Shown: positions 25,058 to 34,888, numbered from the stretch's first letter. The stretch is DNA of 64,000 nt from Saccharospirillum sp. MSK14-1 (GCF_003054965.1 NZ_MIES01000020.1:62001-126000), one strand, 5' to 3'. The notes: a model not told the origin generated them from the letters alone. Program-made: numbers and translations.

Positions 25058-26398
25058 TTACTGCGCTTTGGTTTTAACCTTCGGCCAGGCAAAGGCAATG
25101 GACAGCAATGCTGCCAACGCCAAGACCCAGTTGTAACGCACTTCGGTGACCAGCGCTAACGGTGAAACACCGGCCAGCGATGCCGCCAGTAAAATCTGCG
25201 CGCCATAGGGCAGCAAGCCTTGTATTACGCAGGAGAAAATATCCAACAAGCTGGCACTGCGACGCGGGTCGACGTTGTAGCGTTGTGCCAGCTCCTTCGC
25301 GACCGAACCGTTGATCAGAATGGCAACGGTGTTGTTGGCGGTACACAGGTTGGTCAGCGCGACCGAGGCACTGATGCTGAGTTCGCCAGCGCGGCGCGAA
25401 TCGGGTTTGGCACCCAGAGTGCGACTCACCCATTCGATGCGACCGATCAACCAACCCAGACCGCCTTCGCGCTTCATGAGCGCCGCCAGGCCACCAATCA
25501 GCAACGACAGAATCAGAATTTCCTGCATGCCGCTGTAGCCGTCATAAATGTTGGCCGACCAGGTGGCGACGCTGAAACCATCGACACTGGCCAGACCAAT
25601 CACGCCGGATAGCAACACACCACTGAACAACACCAGAAAGACATTCACCCCGGCCACGGCCAACCCCAAAACGAGCAGATAGGGCAGCATTTTAATCAGG
25701 TCGGCTTCGGGTAAATCGCCCAACTGAGCGCGGCCGCTCAGCACGAATAACCAGACCAAAGTAACCAGTGCGGCAGGCAGCGCAATCTTAAAATTCATGC
25801 GGAATTTATCGCGCATGTCGCAACCCTGAGTGCGGGTGGCGGCAATGGTGGTATCGGAAATGATCGACAGGTTATCGCCGAACATGGCGCCGCCGACCAC
25901 AGTACCGACGGTCAGTAATAATGGCAGTTCAGTCGCACCCGCCACGCCAATCGCCAACGGCGCAATGGCCGAAATGGTGCCCATGGAGGTTCCCATGGCG
26001 GTGGCAACAAAGGCTGTGACCACAAACAAACCCGGCAGAATCAATGCAGGCGGCACCACACTGAGCGCCCAGTTAACGGTGGCATCCACACCACCAATAG
26101 CGGCCGTCACGCTGGCAAAGGCACCGGCGAGCAGGTAGATCAGCACCATGGTGATGATGGTGTGATCGGCCACGCCCGCCACAAAGGCATCGAGCCGTTC
26201 GCTGAAACGCCCGTGCGCCAGCAACAACGCCAGCGCAATGGCGGGCAGAATCGCCACCGGCGCACTGATTTGATAGAAGGGCATTTCAACGCCCTGCGCC
26301 TGATACCAAAGACCACTGCCGACAAAAAGCAGCAGGAACAACAATAAAGGCACTAGCGCCAACGGAGATCGAGACAACGTCATGATTTCTGGTTTCAC
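25058..26398 (-). CDS. NhaC-type Na+/H+ antiporter family membrane transporter
   Basis: A 446-residue polytopic inner-membrane protein with about eleven hydrophobic segments. Family signs are 'GTSMGTISAIAPLAIGVAG', 'GGAMFGDNLSIISDTTIAAT' and 'ALTNLCTANNTVAILINGS', all conserved in the NhaC/TetR-associated antiporter group that exchanges cytoplasmic Na+ for protons or swaps organic acids. The start is either the GTG at 26398 or the ATG at 26383; neither has a strong ribosome site. It ends in a short basic tail. The gene stands alone with its own terminator. The substrate could also be an amino or organic acid, since the family is broad. Confidence 0.85.
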   Translation of the reverse strand: MKPEIMTLSRSPLALVPLLLFLLLFVGSGLWYQAQGVEMPFYQISAPVAILPAIALALLLAHGRFSERLDAFVAGVADHTIITMVLIYLLAGAFASVTAAIGGVDATVNWALSVVPPALILPGLFVVTAFVATAMGTSMGTISAIAPLAIGVAGATELPLLLTVGTVVGGAMFGDNLSIISDTTIAATRTQGCDMRDKFRMNFKIALPAALVTLVWLFVLSGRAQLGDLPEADLIKMLPYLLVLGLAVAGVNVFLVLFSGVLLSGVIGLASVDGFSVATWSANIYDGYSGMQEILILSLLIGGLAALMKREGGLGWLIGRIEWVSRTLGAKPDSRRAGELSISASVALTNLCTANNTVAILINGSVAKELAQRYNVDPRRSASLLDIFSCVIQGLLPYGAQILLAASLAGVSPLALVTEVRYNWVLALAALLSIAFAWPKVKTKAQ

Positions 26399-26526
26399 TG
26401 TGATAGAACGCTTATTAGAAAGGTGTTAAAAGAGCCGGGTTCAACCGAGCGCGGATAATAAAGACTTCAACACCCAAGCTCCAATAACAATAGTGTCTGC
26501 CCTCTGGTTTGTCTGGAATAAGGCAA

Positions 26527-28221
26527 TCAGCGCTGCAACACAACCTCCGAGAAATCCACCCAACCATTGGCAAGCAGATCGGTCATGCTGACGCTGTCGG
26601 CATAGTTCAGCCGTTGCTGCACATGGAAAATCGGTTGATACACGGCCTTATCAATCAACTTTTTTTCGAGCTGCTGATACGCGGGTAATCGCTGCGCTTC
26701 ATCTAACGGATAAAGTTTTGTGAGCTGCTGTTGCAACCACTGACGTTGCTTTGCGGTCAGGTTCGATTGCAGATTCAAACTGCTGAGTAACCAATCGAGC
26801 CAGGCCAGGTCAACATCCTCTTCAAAAACCTCACCGGAAATCACCATATCGGCCTGCGCAAAACTGGTACTGCGATTGAATTCCGGGAACGGTAATACCT
26901 TCAACTGACAGGCAATACCCAGTTGCTGAAAGCCGCTTTGCAAGTGCTGCGCATACTCGATGTGGTTGTTTAACTGATAGGTGAGCAACTGCAACGGAGC
27001 CAGGCGATTCGTTAACAACTGAGCCGCCTGCTGGGCACGCTCACTATCGATAACCGCAAGCGCCGCTGGGGCTGACATCATGCCATTCGCACCGGCAAAA
27101 CCCTCACGGAACTGTGCCGGTAACGCCAACGCCCGGACGATTGTCATCAGCGCTTGGCGTTGCTTCAGGCTGTGGCCCCATGGACGATTAGCGTTAACAG
27201 TCACATATTCACAACCGCGCTCCCACTGCACTTTGCTTTCGTAGTCTCGCTTACTTTTGGCTTGTTGCGCGAGCGGATGAAACAAGTGGCTATTAGCGGC
27301 GAAATCTTTAGCGTTGTCGCCAACGTTCCATACTTCGATGCCATCCACCCATGGCCGGTAACCGTGGTAGTGCGACGACACTCGCAACAGCGTGCGCCAT
27401 TGAGTTTGCTCCACCAACTGAAACGGCCCGCTGCCAATAACGCGACCGGCATCGATTTGCGTAATACCCATGGGTCCGTTGGCTAATAGTTTGGGCAGCA
27501 AGTTAGCAGCGCTTTGACTGCGCACCGAAAAGCGATAGTCGTCGTGAATATCGATACCATCAATCAACTGATAGAGGTTGCAGTAATGTTCGCTGTGGTC
27601 GAGCAAGCGGTGCAGATGATCAGCAATACTCTGTGCCAAGATCGGCGCGCCGTTGTGAAAGCGTAAATCCTTACGCAAGGTGATGTTCAGCGCATCGCCA
27701 ACCCGCTCAAAGCGCTGTGCCAGATCACCAAGGTAACGGCCGCTGTTCACATCCCACTTCAGCACCTTGGCATACAGAGAATTCGCCAAATGGCTTTCGG
27801 TCCGGCGGGTAATGTTGATCGGATCGAGGTCGTGAGTCGCCCGATAAAACGGAATTTGCAGCACATCTCCGGCTGCCGATGGTGTTGCATAACGCTGCAA
27901 ATAATTAGCAAGAAACGCTTGGCGCTGCGACGGTGTCACCAGGGTTAAGGCTGCTTCTATTTTACCTTCCGCCAACCAACTTTGGGCTTGGCTGGCGAGC
28001 ATCGGCTCTATGTCTTGCAACATGGTGATGCTGGGTAAACGCCCCCGCCCCGCCGCTGGCTGCCAATAAATCACGCCTTCGGCGCTGAGTTTTTTGACCA
28101 GCAGTTGAGCGTTGCGCCGGGTACAGCCGATGGCGTTTGTCAGCCGATCCAGCGGCATGGCTGTGGGCTCGCCAACAGCCAGCTCGGTGTTTAGGTAGAC
28201 CAGCGCCTTCCAGTAATACAT
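26527..28221 (-). CDS. SgrR-like transcriptional regulator (winged helix plus solute-binding domain)
   Basis: A 564-residue protein with the two-part SgrR architecture. An N-terminal winged-helix DNA-binding domain (about residues 1-80, 'LTNAIGCTRRNAQLLVKKL') precedes a periplasmic-binding-protein-like SBP_bac_5 domain (about 140-490). There is no signal peptide, so the binding domain acts in the cytoplasm as a ligand sensor. In E. coli, SgrR senses sugar-phosphate stress and activates sgrS and setA. Here the gene is divergent from an MFS exporter gene with 89 bases between start codons, the same arrangement as sgrR and setA. That gap is too short for an SgrS RNA. The ligand is unknown. Confidence 0.85.
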   Translation of the reverse strand: MYYWKALVYLNTELAVGEPTAMPLDRLTNAIGCTRRNAQLLVKKLSAEGVIYWQPAAGRGRLPSITMLQDIEPMLASQAQSWLAEGKIEAALTLVTPSQRQAFLANYLQRYATPSAAGDVLQIPFYRATHDLDPINITRRTESHLANSLYAKVLKWDVNSGRYLGDLAQRFERVGDALNITLRKDLRFHNGAPILAQSIADHLHRLLDHSEHYCNLYQLIDGIDIHDDYRFSVRSQSAANLLPKLLANGPMGITQIDAGRVIGSGPFQLVEQTQWRTLLRVSSHYHGYRPWVDGIEVWNVGDNAKDFAANSHLFHPLAQQAKSKRDYESKVQWERGCEYVTVNANRPWGHSLKQRQALMTIVRALALPAQFREGFAGANGMMSAPAALAVIDSERAQQAAQLLTNRLAPLQLLTYQLNNHIEYAQHLQSGFQQLGIACQLKVLPFPEFNRSTSFAQADMVISGEVFEEDVDLAWLDWLLSSLNLQSNLTAKQRQWLQQQLTKLYPLDEAQRLPAYQQLEKKLIDKAVYQPIFHVQQRLNYADSVSMTDLLANGWVDFSEVVLQR

Positions 28222-28310
28222 AAAGGTGAAATCCCGGATTTATCTTTCTATTTTTCTTCATCTTTTAACGAAGACAATGGAAAACCCAATCCACTTCGAA
28301 AGCAACCTTT

Positions 28311-29522
28311 ATGCAGTCCATCACCGAAGACCGGCCTAAACTGTGGACCAACCCCACCTTTTTCACGCTGTTTTCCAGCGCTATGTTCGTGGCCTTTGGC
28401 CAGCAAATCTACAACCTGGCATTGCCGCTGCTGGTCTACGACCTGACGCAATCGTCGCAGATGATGGGTTGGATGCGAGCCACCGAGTTCCTGCCCAACT
28501 TATTGCTGGCACTGTTTATTGGCGTCTGGGTCGATCGTTTCGAGAAGAAACACTGGTCGCAGGCTATGCTCGCCGGCCAGATTGTCACCATTATGGTGTC
28601 TTACGCAGCAGTCAGTTGGTTGTCACAACCGCTGTGGCTATTGTTCCCCTGCGCTTTCTTGATGACCGCTTTTAATTACGGTTATAGCAATGCCCGTATG
28701 GCGATCCTGAAACTGGCACTGCCGCAAAGCCAACAGAACATCGCCACCGCGCGCATGAGCTCGCTCTATAGTTTGATGGAAACCGTCGGGCCGGTGTTGT
28801 CGGGTGCCTTGCTGTTGTTCTCGCAATTGCATCAGGCGTTTTTGTTGTTGGCGCTGATCTGGCTGCTGGCGTTTTGGCAACTCAACCGACTCGATATTGC
28901 TTCGGTAAAAGCAGAACAGACTGCCTCGCTGCGCCATGCCTTGGCCGAAGGTTGGCGGGTTTTTATTCAGGACCGGCGCATGGTGCTGATTACCCTGGCG
29001 GTGATGGTCATTAACACCACCGATTCGGTGTTCTGGATTCAGGCTATCTTCTTCGCCAAAGACCGCCTGGCACTGAGCGCCATCGAAGTCGGCTATATGG
29101 TCGCCGCCTCGGGTGTTGGTGGTGTGATCGCAGCCTTTATCGCCGATAAAATACGCCGCCGTTTTGGGTTGGGCCTGCTGCTGATTGCCAGCATAGCGCT
29201 GTCAGCTTTGTGCTTTGCCGGGCCGGTGTTGTGGCCTTCCGCCATCGGATTAATGGCAACCTTCTTCTTGCTGTCTTTGGTCGGTTTATTCAGCAACATC
29301 TGCATTTGGAGTTATCGCCAGGAAGCGTTTTCTCAACAACATCTGGGGCGCATTGCCGGCATCACTGGATCACTGTTTAAACTGCTGATGCCGATTGGCC
29401 TGGCGACCTCGGGTTATTGGGTCGCCCGCTACGGTATTGGCCCGGTGTTTTATGGCTGCTTGGCCGTCCAGTTGGGGGTGGCGGTGTTGTTGCTGATGAG
29501 TCGGGTGCGGAGTATTAAGTAG
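28311..29522 (+). CDS. MFS transporter, divergent from the SgrR-like regulator
   Basis: A 403-residue major facilitator protein with about twelve membrane segments. The conserved loop after segment 2 reads 'GVWVDRFEKKHW', an MFS motif A variant (G-x-x-x-D-R-x-x-[RK]-[RK]). The sequence leans toward the EntS/MFS_3 drug or siderophore exporter group rather than the sugar exporter SetA. It is probably controlled by the divergent SgrR-like protein. The exported compound is not evident. Export of toxic sugar phosphates or related small molecules is an analogy to SetA only. Confidence 0.85.
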   Translation: MQSITEDRPKLWTNPTFFTLFSSAMFVAFGQQIYNLALPLLVYDLTQSSQMMGWMRATEFLPNLLLALFIGVWVDRFEKKHWSQAMLAGQIVTIMVSYAAVSWLSQPLWLLFPCAFLMTAFNYGYSNARMAILKLALPQSQQNIATARMSSLYSLMETVGPVLSGALLLFSQLHQAFLLLALIWLLAFWQLNRLDIASVKAEQTASLRHALAEGWRVFIQDRRMVLITLAVMVINTTDSVFWIQAIFFAKDRLALSAIEVGYMVAASGVGGVIAAFIADKIRRRFGLGLLLIASIALSALCFAGPVLWPSAIGLMATFFLLSLVGLFSNICIWSYRQEAFSQQHLGRIAGITGSLFKLLMPIGLATSGYWVARYGIGPVFYGCLAVQLGVAVLLLMSRVRSIK

Positions 29523-29550
29523 TGCCATCGTCGATCACCCATTGCCGCCT

Positions 29551-29577
29551 GAGATCCCGGTTCAAGGCCGGGACGAT
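29551..29577. repeat. Short dispersed palindromic repeat
   Basis: GAGATCCCGGTTCAAGGCCG followed by GGACGAT. The core CCCGG...CCGGG forms a hairpin with a six-base loop. A near-copy is at 48621-48648 and a half-eroded copy at 31241-31267. It resembles common gammaproteobacterial intergenic palindromes. Confidence 0.7.
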
Positions 29578-29744
29578 GGGGTGAGTGGAACCCGAACCGA
29601 TGAGGTCGATACTCTGGGTCAGCATCCTGCGGGTTGGTTTAATGGCTTTGCGCTAATAAGACGGCAAAGCCCGATATGGATGCTTGAATATAATGCGCGC
29701 TATGCTGCGCTACTGTCATACCATCCCCTTCATAGGAGCGGCAT

Positions 29745-30278
29745 ATGCAAACCTGGATCGCTTTCTTTCGTGGCATCAATGTCGGTGGTCGTAACAGCCT
29801 GCCGATGAAACAGCTCAAAGCACTATTGACGGAACTGGGCGCACAGAACATCCGCACCTATATTCAAAGCGGCAATGCCGTCTTCGAGCATCCGGCTGGC
29901 GACGCCACTGATTTAGCCGAACAGATCGGCCTGGCCGTGCAACAGGCTCACGGATTTAAACCCGAGATACTGCTGTTAACACAGACCGAACTGGAAGCCG
30001 CTATTGCTGCCAACCCATATCCACAGGCTAAAGACGAACCCAAAAGCGTGCAGCTGTTTTTTCTTGCAACGCCTGCTGTGGATCCCAGATTAAATGAGCT
30101 GGCTGAACTCAAGAGCAACAGCGAAGATTTCACGCTGATTGATCAGGTATTTTACCTGTTCGCGCCCGATGGAATTGGCCGCTCAAAGTTGGCAGAACGG
30201 GTAGAGCGGAAATTAGGGGTCGCAACAACCGCACGCAATTGGCGAACTGTGACCAAGGTAGTTGAGCTGCTGGGTTAA
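29745..30278 (+). CDS. DUF1697 family protein
   Basis: A 177-residue soluble protein of family DUF1697. The opening 'WIAFFRGINVGGRNSLPMKQ', 'NIRTYIQSGNAVFE' and the closing 'ATTARNWRTVTKVVELL' are diagnostic. The family is widespread and lacks an assigned function. An AGGAG site lies at the right spacing before the ATG. It appears monocistronic. Confidence 0.93.
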   Translation: MQTWIAFFRGINVGGRNSLPMKQLKALLTELGAQNIRTYIQSGNAVFEHPAGDATDLAEQIGLAVQQAHGFKPEILLLTQTELEAAIAANPYPQAKDEPKSVQLFFLATPAVDPRLNELAELKSNSEDFTLIDQVFYLFAPDGIGRSKLAERVERKLGVATTARNWRTVTKVVELLG

Positions 30279-30635
30279 CAACATCCATTAACGCCGCTGC
30301 GGTTGCGAAGAATGAGAACAAAAAGACGTGCGCCTTGCTGCTAACGCCCTGAGCTTTCACCATCAATGTGTCAGTCATTTTATCAATGTCGATTTACCCG
30401 TTTGCGGTTCGACTAGCCTGTGTCAATGCCGACGGCAAAGCCTAAACACGGGAGCAATCACCCTGTTCAAAGCCACGCCCTTGCTGAGTTTCAATAACCT
30501 GCCCGAGGTTGTTATGGACGCTACGATAACCACGCTAAAGCTCGCCGTTGCGCTGCTTGAGCATGCCTACAACCAAGCCTGATGGTTGCTGCACCAACCT
30601 ATTAACCTGTCATTACCTTAGCCGGAGAGCTGGAT
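30279..30635. other. Intergenic region without a clear gene
   Basis: About 355 bases. An 84-codon frame (30328-30582) is open, with 'MDATITTLKLAVALLEHAYN' at its end. It has no ribosome site and an atypical composition, so I do not call it. A GGAGAG site near 30622 belongs to the next gene. Confidence 0.45.
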
Positions 30636-31190
30636 ATGGGACTTTTAACCTTTAGCATTAACCTCACGCTGGATGGTTGCGTCGACCATTTAGAAGGCAT
30701 TGCCAACGATGAAACGCACGCCTATTTCACCCAGATGATGGACGACAGCGGCGCTATGTTATGGGGCCGAATCACCTACGAGATGATGGAAAGCTACTGG
30801 CCGGCAGTGGCGCGTGGCGAAATTGAAGCATCGCCAGCGATACACGAATGGGCCGTAAAACTGGAACAGCAACCTAAGTATGTGGTTTCCAAAACGCGTT
30901 CAGACTTTCCCTGGTCCAACAGTCACCACATCAGCGGCGACCTGGCTTCCGGCGTACAAAAGCTGAAAGACGCAACTCCGGCCGGGGTACTCATTGGCAG
31001 CGGTCAGCTGGCGACAGAACTGGACCGGCTGGATTTGATTGATGAGTACAAATTTCTAATCCATCCCAGGATAGCCGGGCATGGTCCGACGCTATACCAG
31101 AACGGTCTGCCCAGTACGCGAAAGTTACAACTGGTTTCAACACAATCACTGAGTAGTGGCGTTATAGCGGTACACTACCGGCGCGAGTGA
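30636..31190 (+). CDS. Dihydrofolate reductase-like (RibD C-terminal fold) protein
   Basis: A 184-residue member of the DHFR/RibD reductase family. 'LLTFSINLTLDGCVDH' opens the fold, 'AMLWGRITYEMMESYWP' is the typical substrate-side helix, and 'AGVLIGSGQLATELDRLDLI' is the NADPH-binding region. The DHFR-family name reflects the fold; these stand-alone proteins lack a known substrate and are not the folate enzyme FolA. A GGAGAG site precedes the ATG. It appears to be transcribed alone. Confidence 0.88.
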   Translation: MGLLTFSINLTLDGCVDHLEGIANDETHAYFTQMMDDSGAMLWGRITYEMMESYWPAVARGEIEASPAIHEWAVKLEQQPKYVVSKTRSDFPWSNSHHISGDLASGVQKLKDATPAGVLIGSGQLATELDRLDLIDEYKFLIHPRIAGHGPTLYQNGLPSTRKLQLVSTQSLSSGVIAVHYRRE

Positions 31191-31240
31191 ACTTGATGGC
31201 CGCTAAAAGGTGCAGGCACTATTCTCTGCAAATTAAAAAT

Positions 31241-31267
31241 GAGATCCCGGCTTGTCATTAAGATGAC
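31241..31267. repeat. Degenerate copy of the GAGATCCCGG palindromic repeat
   Basis: GAGATCCCGGCTTGTCATTA then AGATGAC. The left arm matches the copies at 29551 and 48621; the right arm has lost its pairing partner. Confidence 0.45.
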
Positions 31268-31284
31268 CGTCGTAACACCAGCCT

Positions 31285-32250
31285 CTAAGCCGCACTGCTT
31301 TGACTCTGACTGCGATACGCACCACTGAAATACTGTTCAGCAATCGCCTGATGCAGTTCGTTAAAACTGATCTGCAATTCATCCACAAAGTCGTGCAGTG
31401 AGTCCGGTTCGTAGGCCAGTGACACCAGGTTGGCGTTGATCAGTAATGACAGGGTTTTATCAACCAGCGCCTGGGCTTCGTCGTGGCCGGGCAGGTCTTC
31501 CAACTCATAGGAGAGCTGTCCTAAACAGGACGCCACTGAGCGGGGGAAGTATTCGTCTTGCAACAGGAAGCGCAGCACGTCCGGACCTTTCACACGCAGC
31601 CGCACTTGCTGGCGGTACATCTGATAACCGGTCAGGGATTTCAGTACGCTCATCCATTGCAGGCCTTCAAAAGGCGTGAGGTCGTCGGTGTTGCGTGGCA
31701 ACAAATTGGCCGAGCGAACGTCGATGATGCGTGTGGTCATGTCGCCGCGTTCGAGGTTGCGGCCGAGCATCAGGAAGGTGTGCACCTGGGTGTGGCTGAG
31801 CGAGCCTTCAATTACGCCATTGATGGTTTGGCAGCTTCGGATAACGCGCTTCATGATGGCATCGCGCTTGCGCGAGGTGATGCCGTTTTCGGCCTGGCGA
31901 TGCATGTCGAGATAAAGCGTGTTCAGTTCTTCCCAAATTTCTCGCGGTAAAATATCGCGGGTCGTGCGCAGGTTTTCGCGCGCGGCGTCGAGGGATGAGA
32001 TGATGGAGCCGGGGTAGTGTTGGTCGACGCATAAAAAGTTCAGGACGTTATCGGCGCTGCGGGTGTCGTAATGTTCGTCGAATATCTCTTCGGCGCCACT
32101 GATGACCACCAGCGAGTCCCAATCCAGACGCGTGGTGCGCGGAAAATCCAGCAAGAGATTGCTGGTCACGTTGATTAAACGGGCGGTGTCTTCGGCGCGT
32201 TCCAAATAACGCGCTAACCAGTAAATGTTTTCAGCCACACGAGACAGCAT
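31285..32250 (-). CDS. Alpha-E domain protein
   Basis: A 321-residue helical protein of the alpha-E family (COG2307). The opening 'MLSRVAENIYWLARYLERAE' is the family signature. Its biochemical role is unproven. It is nearly always encoded beside circularly permuted ATP-grasp ligases and transglutaminase-like proteins and was predicted by Iyer, Aravind and colleagues to act in the same peptide ligation or modification pathway. Here it follows the ATP-grasp gene by 35 bases in an operon. A second alpha-E domain is present in the divergent fused gene at 35020. Confidence 0.92.
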   Translation of the reverse strand: MLSRVAENIYWLARYLERAEDTARLINVTSNLLLDFPRTTRLDWDSLVVISGAEEIFDEHYDTRSADNVLNFLCVDQHYPGSIISSLDAARENLRTTRDILPREIWEELNTLYLDMHRQAENGITSRKRDAIMKRVIRSCQTINGVIEGSLSHTQVHTFLMLGRNLERGDMTTRIIDVRSANLLPRNTDDLTPFEGLQWMSVLKSLTGYQMYRQQVRLRVKGPDVLRFLLQDEYFPRSVASCLGQLSYELEDLPGHDEAQALVDKTLSLLINANLVSLAYEPDSLHDFVDELQISFNELHQAIAEQYFSGAYRSQSQSSAA

Positions 32251-32285
32251 AAGCCTTCTCCTTTAGCCGGGCGTCAGCGCCGACG

Positions 32286-33737
32286 TTATTTTAAATCCAC
32301 AATCCAGGTGTCTTTACTGCCACCGCCCTGGGACGAGTTCACCACCAGCGACCCTTTATTCAACGCTACCCGCGTTAAGCCACCAGTGGTCACTTCGGTG
32401 CTGTTTTTTCCGGATAAAATAAACGGCCGTAAATCAACATGGCGCGGCTCCAGCCGGTCTTCAATCAGCGTGGGGGTGGTCGATAAATTCAGCGTCGGTT
32501 GCGCCATGTAATTACGCGGGTTGGCTTTAATCAGTTCGGCAAAAGCGGCGCGTTCTTTTTTGGTCGCGTGCGGGCCGACCAGCATGCCGTAACCACCCGA
32601 TTCGTTGGCCGGTTTCACCACCAGTTTGTCGAGGTTATCGAGCACGTATTTGCGGTCGTCATCGCGCATGCATAAATAACTGGGCACGTTGGCGAGCAGC
32701 GGTTCTTCGCTGAGGTAGTAGCGGATGATCTCGGGCACGAAGGCGTAGACCACTTTGTCGTCCGCCACGCCCGCACCCGGTGCGTTGACTAACGCCACCT
32801 TGCCGTTGCGCCAGGCGCGCATCAACCCCGGTACGCCCAGGGCCGATTCGGGGTTGAAGACTTCCGGGTCGAGAAAAAGATCGTCGACGCGGCGGTAAAT
32901 CACATCAACGCGTTTTAAACCATCGACGGTGAGCATGTGCACCACGTCGTCGTCATCGACCACTAAGTCGGTGCCTTCCACCAGTTCCACGCCCATTTGC
33001 TGCGCTAAATAGGAGTGCTCGAAATAGGCGGAGTTGTAGATGCCCGGCGTCATCACCACCACTTGCGGGTCGTCGCCGGGGCGCGGCGACATCGATACCA
33101 GCATGTCGTAGAGCTGGCCGGTGTAGTCGTCGACCGGCTGGATGCGTCCGGTCTGAAACAGTTCGGGCAGAATGCGTTTGGTGACGTTGCGATTTTCCAG
33201 CATGTAGGAGACGCCGGAGGGCACGCGCAAATTGTCTTCCAGCACATAGAGCGTGCCGTCTTTGTCGCGCACGATGTCAGAACCGCAGATGTGCGCCCAG
33301 ATGTTATTCGGCGGATTAATGCCGACGCATTGCTTGCGGAAATTAACCGATTGCGCGAGCACTTCGGCCGGTAATATTTTGTCTTTGATGATGCGTTGAT
33401 CGTGGTACAGATCGTCGATAAACAGATTCAACGCTTGCACGCGCTGCTTTAAACCAGCTTCGGTTTTTTGCCATTCATCCAATGGAATGATGCGCGGCAC
33501 AATGTCGAATGGCCAGGCGCGGTCGATCATGCTGCCTTCGGAATAGACGGTGAAGGTGATGCCCATCACCTGAATGGCGACCTCGGCGGCGTTCTTTAAT
33601 TCGGCCAGTTCCCGGCCACCCAGTTCGGACAGATAATCGCACAGCATGGATGCTGCCGGGTGGGGTTCACCAGGGCGAGCCAGCAGTTCATCGTAGAAGC
33701 CATCGCAGGCGTATTCGGACCACTGTATTTTGCTCAT
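32286..33737 (-). CDS. Circularly permuted type 2 ATP-grasp protein
   Basis: A 483-residue stand-alone ligase-like protein (COG2308). Family signs are 'QRVQALNLFIDDLYHDQRI', 'CVGINPPNNIWAHICGSD', 'LYVLEDNLRVPSGVSYMLEN', 'VVMTPGIYNSAYFEHSYLA', and 'KLVVKPANESGGYGMLVGP' for the ATP-binding loop. It would activate a carboxyl group with ATP to join it to an amine, by family analogy. The start at 33737 has a GGAG site; the longer frame adds no family sequence. It sits between the metallopeptidase and alpha-E genes. Confidence 0.92.
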   Translation of the reverse strand: MSKIQWSEYACDGFYDELLARPGEPHPAASMLCDYLSELGGRELAELKNAAEVAIQVMGITFTVYSEGSMIDRAWPFDIVPRIIPLDEWQKTEAGLKQRVQALNLFIDDLYHDQRIIKDKILPAEVLAQSVNFRKQCVGINPPNNIWAHICGSDIVRDKDGTLYVLEDNLRVPSGVSYMLENRNVTKRILPELFQTGRIQPVDDYTGQLYDMLVSMSPRPGDDPQVVVMTPGIYNSAYFEHSYLAQQMGVELVEGTDLVVDDDDVVHMLTVDGLKRVDVIYRRVDDLFLDPEVFNPESALGVPGLMRAWRNGKVALVNAPGAGVADDKVVYAFVPEIIRYYLSEEPLLANVPSYLCMRDDDRKYVLDNLDKLVVKPANESGGYGMLVGPHATKKERAAFAELIKANPRNYMAQPTLNLSTTPTLIEDRLEPRHVDLRPFILSGKNSTEVTTGGLTRVALNKGSLVVNSSQGGGSKDTWIVDLK

Positions 33738-33856
33738 AGACCACTCTCCTGTGTCCGGACCGCCGGGCAATGCCAGCGGCCGTTCATGTCCGGTTTGGTG
33801 AAAAACTTCGAACCGGTTCCTGATGTAGAGCAAGAGCTGCGCCAGTTCGTTCGGTG

Positions 33857-34888
33857 TTAAATCCCGTTCGAGTGCTGATGAATCACCGAATGAACCATCG
33901 ATAACTTATCGATCACCGTTGTCGATAAATTAAAAGGATACACATCATCGTAGCCCATGCTGTGGTTGAGGCTGTTCATCGTTGTGGTTAACGGTAACCA
34001 CTGAGCGATGAGTTGATCAAATGAGAGCTTTTGGTAAGGGTCGTCGTGCAGGTTCACTTCCGCGCTGGACGTCGCCGAACCACGCGGCATCGTGGTCAGA
34101 CCATATTCGTAGGCGGTTTCCAGCGTATCGACCATGTGCAGATAATGCGCCCAGGTTTCGGCCCAGTCTTCCCAGGGATGTGAGCTGGCATAGGCGCTGA
34201 TGTAGTGTTGCTGCCAGCCTTGGCGGGGTCCTTGCTGGTAGTGGCGCTGCAACGCCTGGGCATAATTGTCACGCTCATCGCCAAAGCGGCGCCGGAAATC
34301 CTCTTGCCAGTCACCGTTGCTGATCAGTTGCTGCCAGTAATAATGGCCCACTTCGTGCCGAAAATGCCCCAAAATAGTGCGGTATGGTTCGGCCATCTGG
34401 CGGCGCGTGGCTTCGCGTACCACAGGATCGGCCTCGGCAAGATTGAGCGTAATCACACCATCGAGATGGCCGGTCATAATGCGTTCGCTGTCGCCAAGAG
34501 GGGCGTCGGCCATAAACCGAAACCCCAGACCGTTGTCGGGGTCTAGCTGACGCGTTACCAACGGCAGGTGCAGTCGGAACAGGCTGTAGATGAGCCGCTG
34601 CTTTTCCGCTTCCATATCGGCCCAGAGCGTCACATTGCCAGACACGCTGAGATCGGGAATGACCAACGTCATACGACACGACAAGCAGTATTGATCATCG
34701 CTTTGGGCAGGTACCAGCCAGTTGCATATTCCTGACTCGCGGTTAATACAGGGTCGAAACGCATCGGAAGTCATCGAACGCAGAGACAGCGTATAAGGGT
34801 CGAACCCCTGAGGCGTGTCGCAATGCACGCAATGGGTGTTTTCAAAATAGAGCCGCTGACCACAGCATTCGCAGTGAAACAATCGCAT
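33857..34888 (-). CDS. Zinc-ribbon and HExxH metallopeptidase family protein
   Basis: A 343-residue cytoplasmic protein. A zinc ribbon opens it (CxxC pairs in 'CECCGQRL' and 'CVHCD'), followed by a second set ('CNWLV', 'CLSC'). The catalytic motif H-E-V-G-H lies in 'GHFRHEVGHYYWQQL' near residue 178, with 'HPWEDWAETWAHYLH' as a candidate third-ligand region. This is the family annotated as putative zinc-binding peptidase (COG4307). It is the first gene of the operon that continues with the ATP-grasp and alpha-E genes (119 bases to the ATP-grasp start). It may process the product or substrate of that ligase. Confidence 0.85.
   Translation of the reverse strand: MRLFHCECCGQRLYFENTHCVHCDTPQGFDPYTLSLRSMTSDAFRPCINRESGICNWLVPAQSDDQYCLSCRMTLVIPDLSVSGNVTLWADMEAEKQRLIYSLFRLHLPLVTRQLDPDNGLGFRFMADAPLGDSERIMTGHLDGVITLNLAEADPVVREATRRQMAEPYRTILGHFRHEVGHYYWQQLISNGDWQEDFRRRFGDERDNYAQALQRHYQQGPRQGWQQHYISAYASSHPWEDWAETWAHYLHMVDTLETAYEYGLTTMPRGSATSSAEVNLHDDPYQKLSFDQLIAQWLPLTTTMNSLNHSMGYDDVYPFNLSTTVIDKLSMVHSVIHQHSNGI

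Noticed and set aside
28222-28310. SgrS-like small RNA between the SgrR-like and MFS genes
   Set aside because: Only 89 bases separate the start codons, too short for an SgrS gene plus two promoters.
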